DNA from: JABGPL01 sp964387885
GTDB lineage: Bacteria > Electryoneota > AABM5-125-24 > Hatepunaeales > Hatepunaeaceae
Reading direction: 5' to 3'
Assembly: GCA_964387885.1 (NCBI GenBank)
Contig: CAYLYZ010000023.1
Location: 1 to 60,185 of the forward strand
Length of the DNA: 60,185 nt
The position numbers and the translations under genes were made by a program. Positions 59,998-60,185 of the stretch are shown here, in pieces (positions within the stretch are counted from its first letter, which is position 1; each line of letters begins with the position of its first letter). A model generated the notes under the pieces. That model was given only the letters and a program-made list of their open reading frames with translations. It made no database searches and had not been told where the DNA came from.

Positions 59998-60095
59998 TGG
60001 GGAGTGCGGATATTTTCCTGTATCAATATCCCGGGGAGCGCGGACATTTCATCTACCAATACCCTGGGGAGCGCGGACATTCTTGTCCGCTGACG
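59998..60095. repeat. GGGGAGYGCGGACATT repeat cluster
   Basis: Three GGGGAG(T/C)GCGGA units at 59998, 60034 and 60067, the last closing as GCGGACATTCTTGTCCGC. It is related to the cluster at 54570-54716. A further GGACGGACAGGAACAGTCTG hairpin lies near 60130. Confidence 0.65.
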
Positions 60096-60185
60096 TAAGT
60101 AATTGATTTGAATCGGCTTTTGATAGATAGGACGGACAGGAACAGTCTGTCCAAGAATAGCTCTTTGAAAACGCGTTACTTATGT

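Overview
The window looks like a chromosomal segment of a Gram-negative bacterium from the FCB (Fibrobacteres-Chlorobi-Bacteroidetes) side of the tree, probably an uncultured candidate phylum. The reasons are three large secreted proteins ending in a PNPFN-type C-terminal sorting domain (30151-31881, 50596-54408, 56620-59235), several outer-membrane beta-barrels, an ExbB-ExbD-TonB set, and an acidic C-terminal tail on ribosomal protein S16. I cannot name a species from sequence alone. Spaces between genes are full of short palindromic repeats of at least six families, some of which have entered genes.

Layout. 174-1738: two unknown secreted proteins. 2172-7846: serine synthesis (serA, serC), glutamate dehydrogenase and a neurotransmitter:sodium-symporter-family (NSS) transporter. 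7861-10420: a BtuB/TonB-receptor-like protein and an ECF S component. 10668-15187: an RNA and translation operon (rfaE2-like, ffh, small membrane protein, rpsP, rimM, trmD, rplS) preceded by tRNA-Val(CAC). 15355-19653: outer-membrane protein, ExbB, ExbD, TonB and a coiled-coil membrane protein. 19830-24774: unknown envelope proteins, a DUF3795 protein and an aromatic amino acid ammonia-lyase whose cofactor serine is cysteine. 25069-31881: a sigma-54-like promoter, then prkA-yeaH-spoVR with a secreted CxxCH protein added at the end.

32932-37723 is an AT-rich, transferred-looking, four-gene cluster: calcineurin-like phosphoesterase, ORC/CDC6-type AAA ATPase, an unrecognised Rossmann-like protein and a D12-class DNA adenine methylase. 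Its genes overlap or nearly touch, and 39-base inverted repeats flank it. It is my best candidate for an undescribed defence system.

37966-46839 is a dense minus-strand corrinoid methyltransferase cluster: a structured 5' leader, a SAM methyltransferase, an EamA half-transporter, a corrinoid protein, a MtaA/CmuA-like domain fused to a RACo-like activator, two HgdB/BcrC-type iron-sulfur subunits, a second MtaA-like protein and an HgdC-type activase. It therefore encodes two different ATP-driven ways of making low-potential electrons. The fusion joint of the 844-residue protein is a palindromic repeat.

47430-60185 holds an ABC-F ATPase, an orphan antitoxin, a hicBA pair bracketed by 53-base direct repeats, secreted sorting-domain proteins, a GerW/YtfJ-like protein, a UPF0104 membrane protein and a divergent DinB-like protein.
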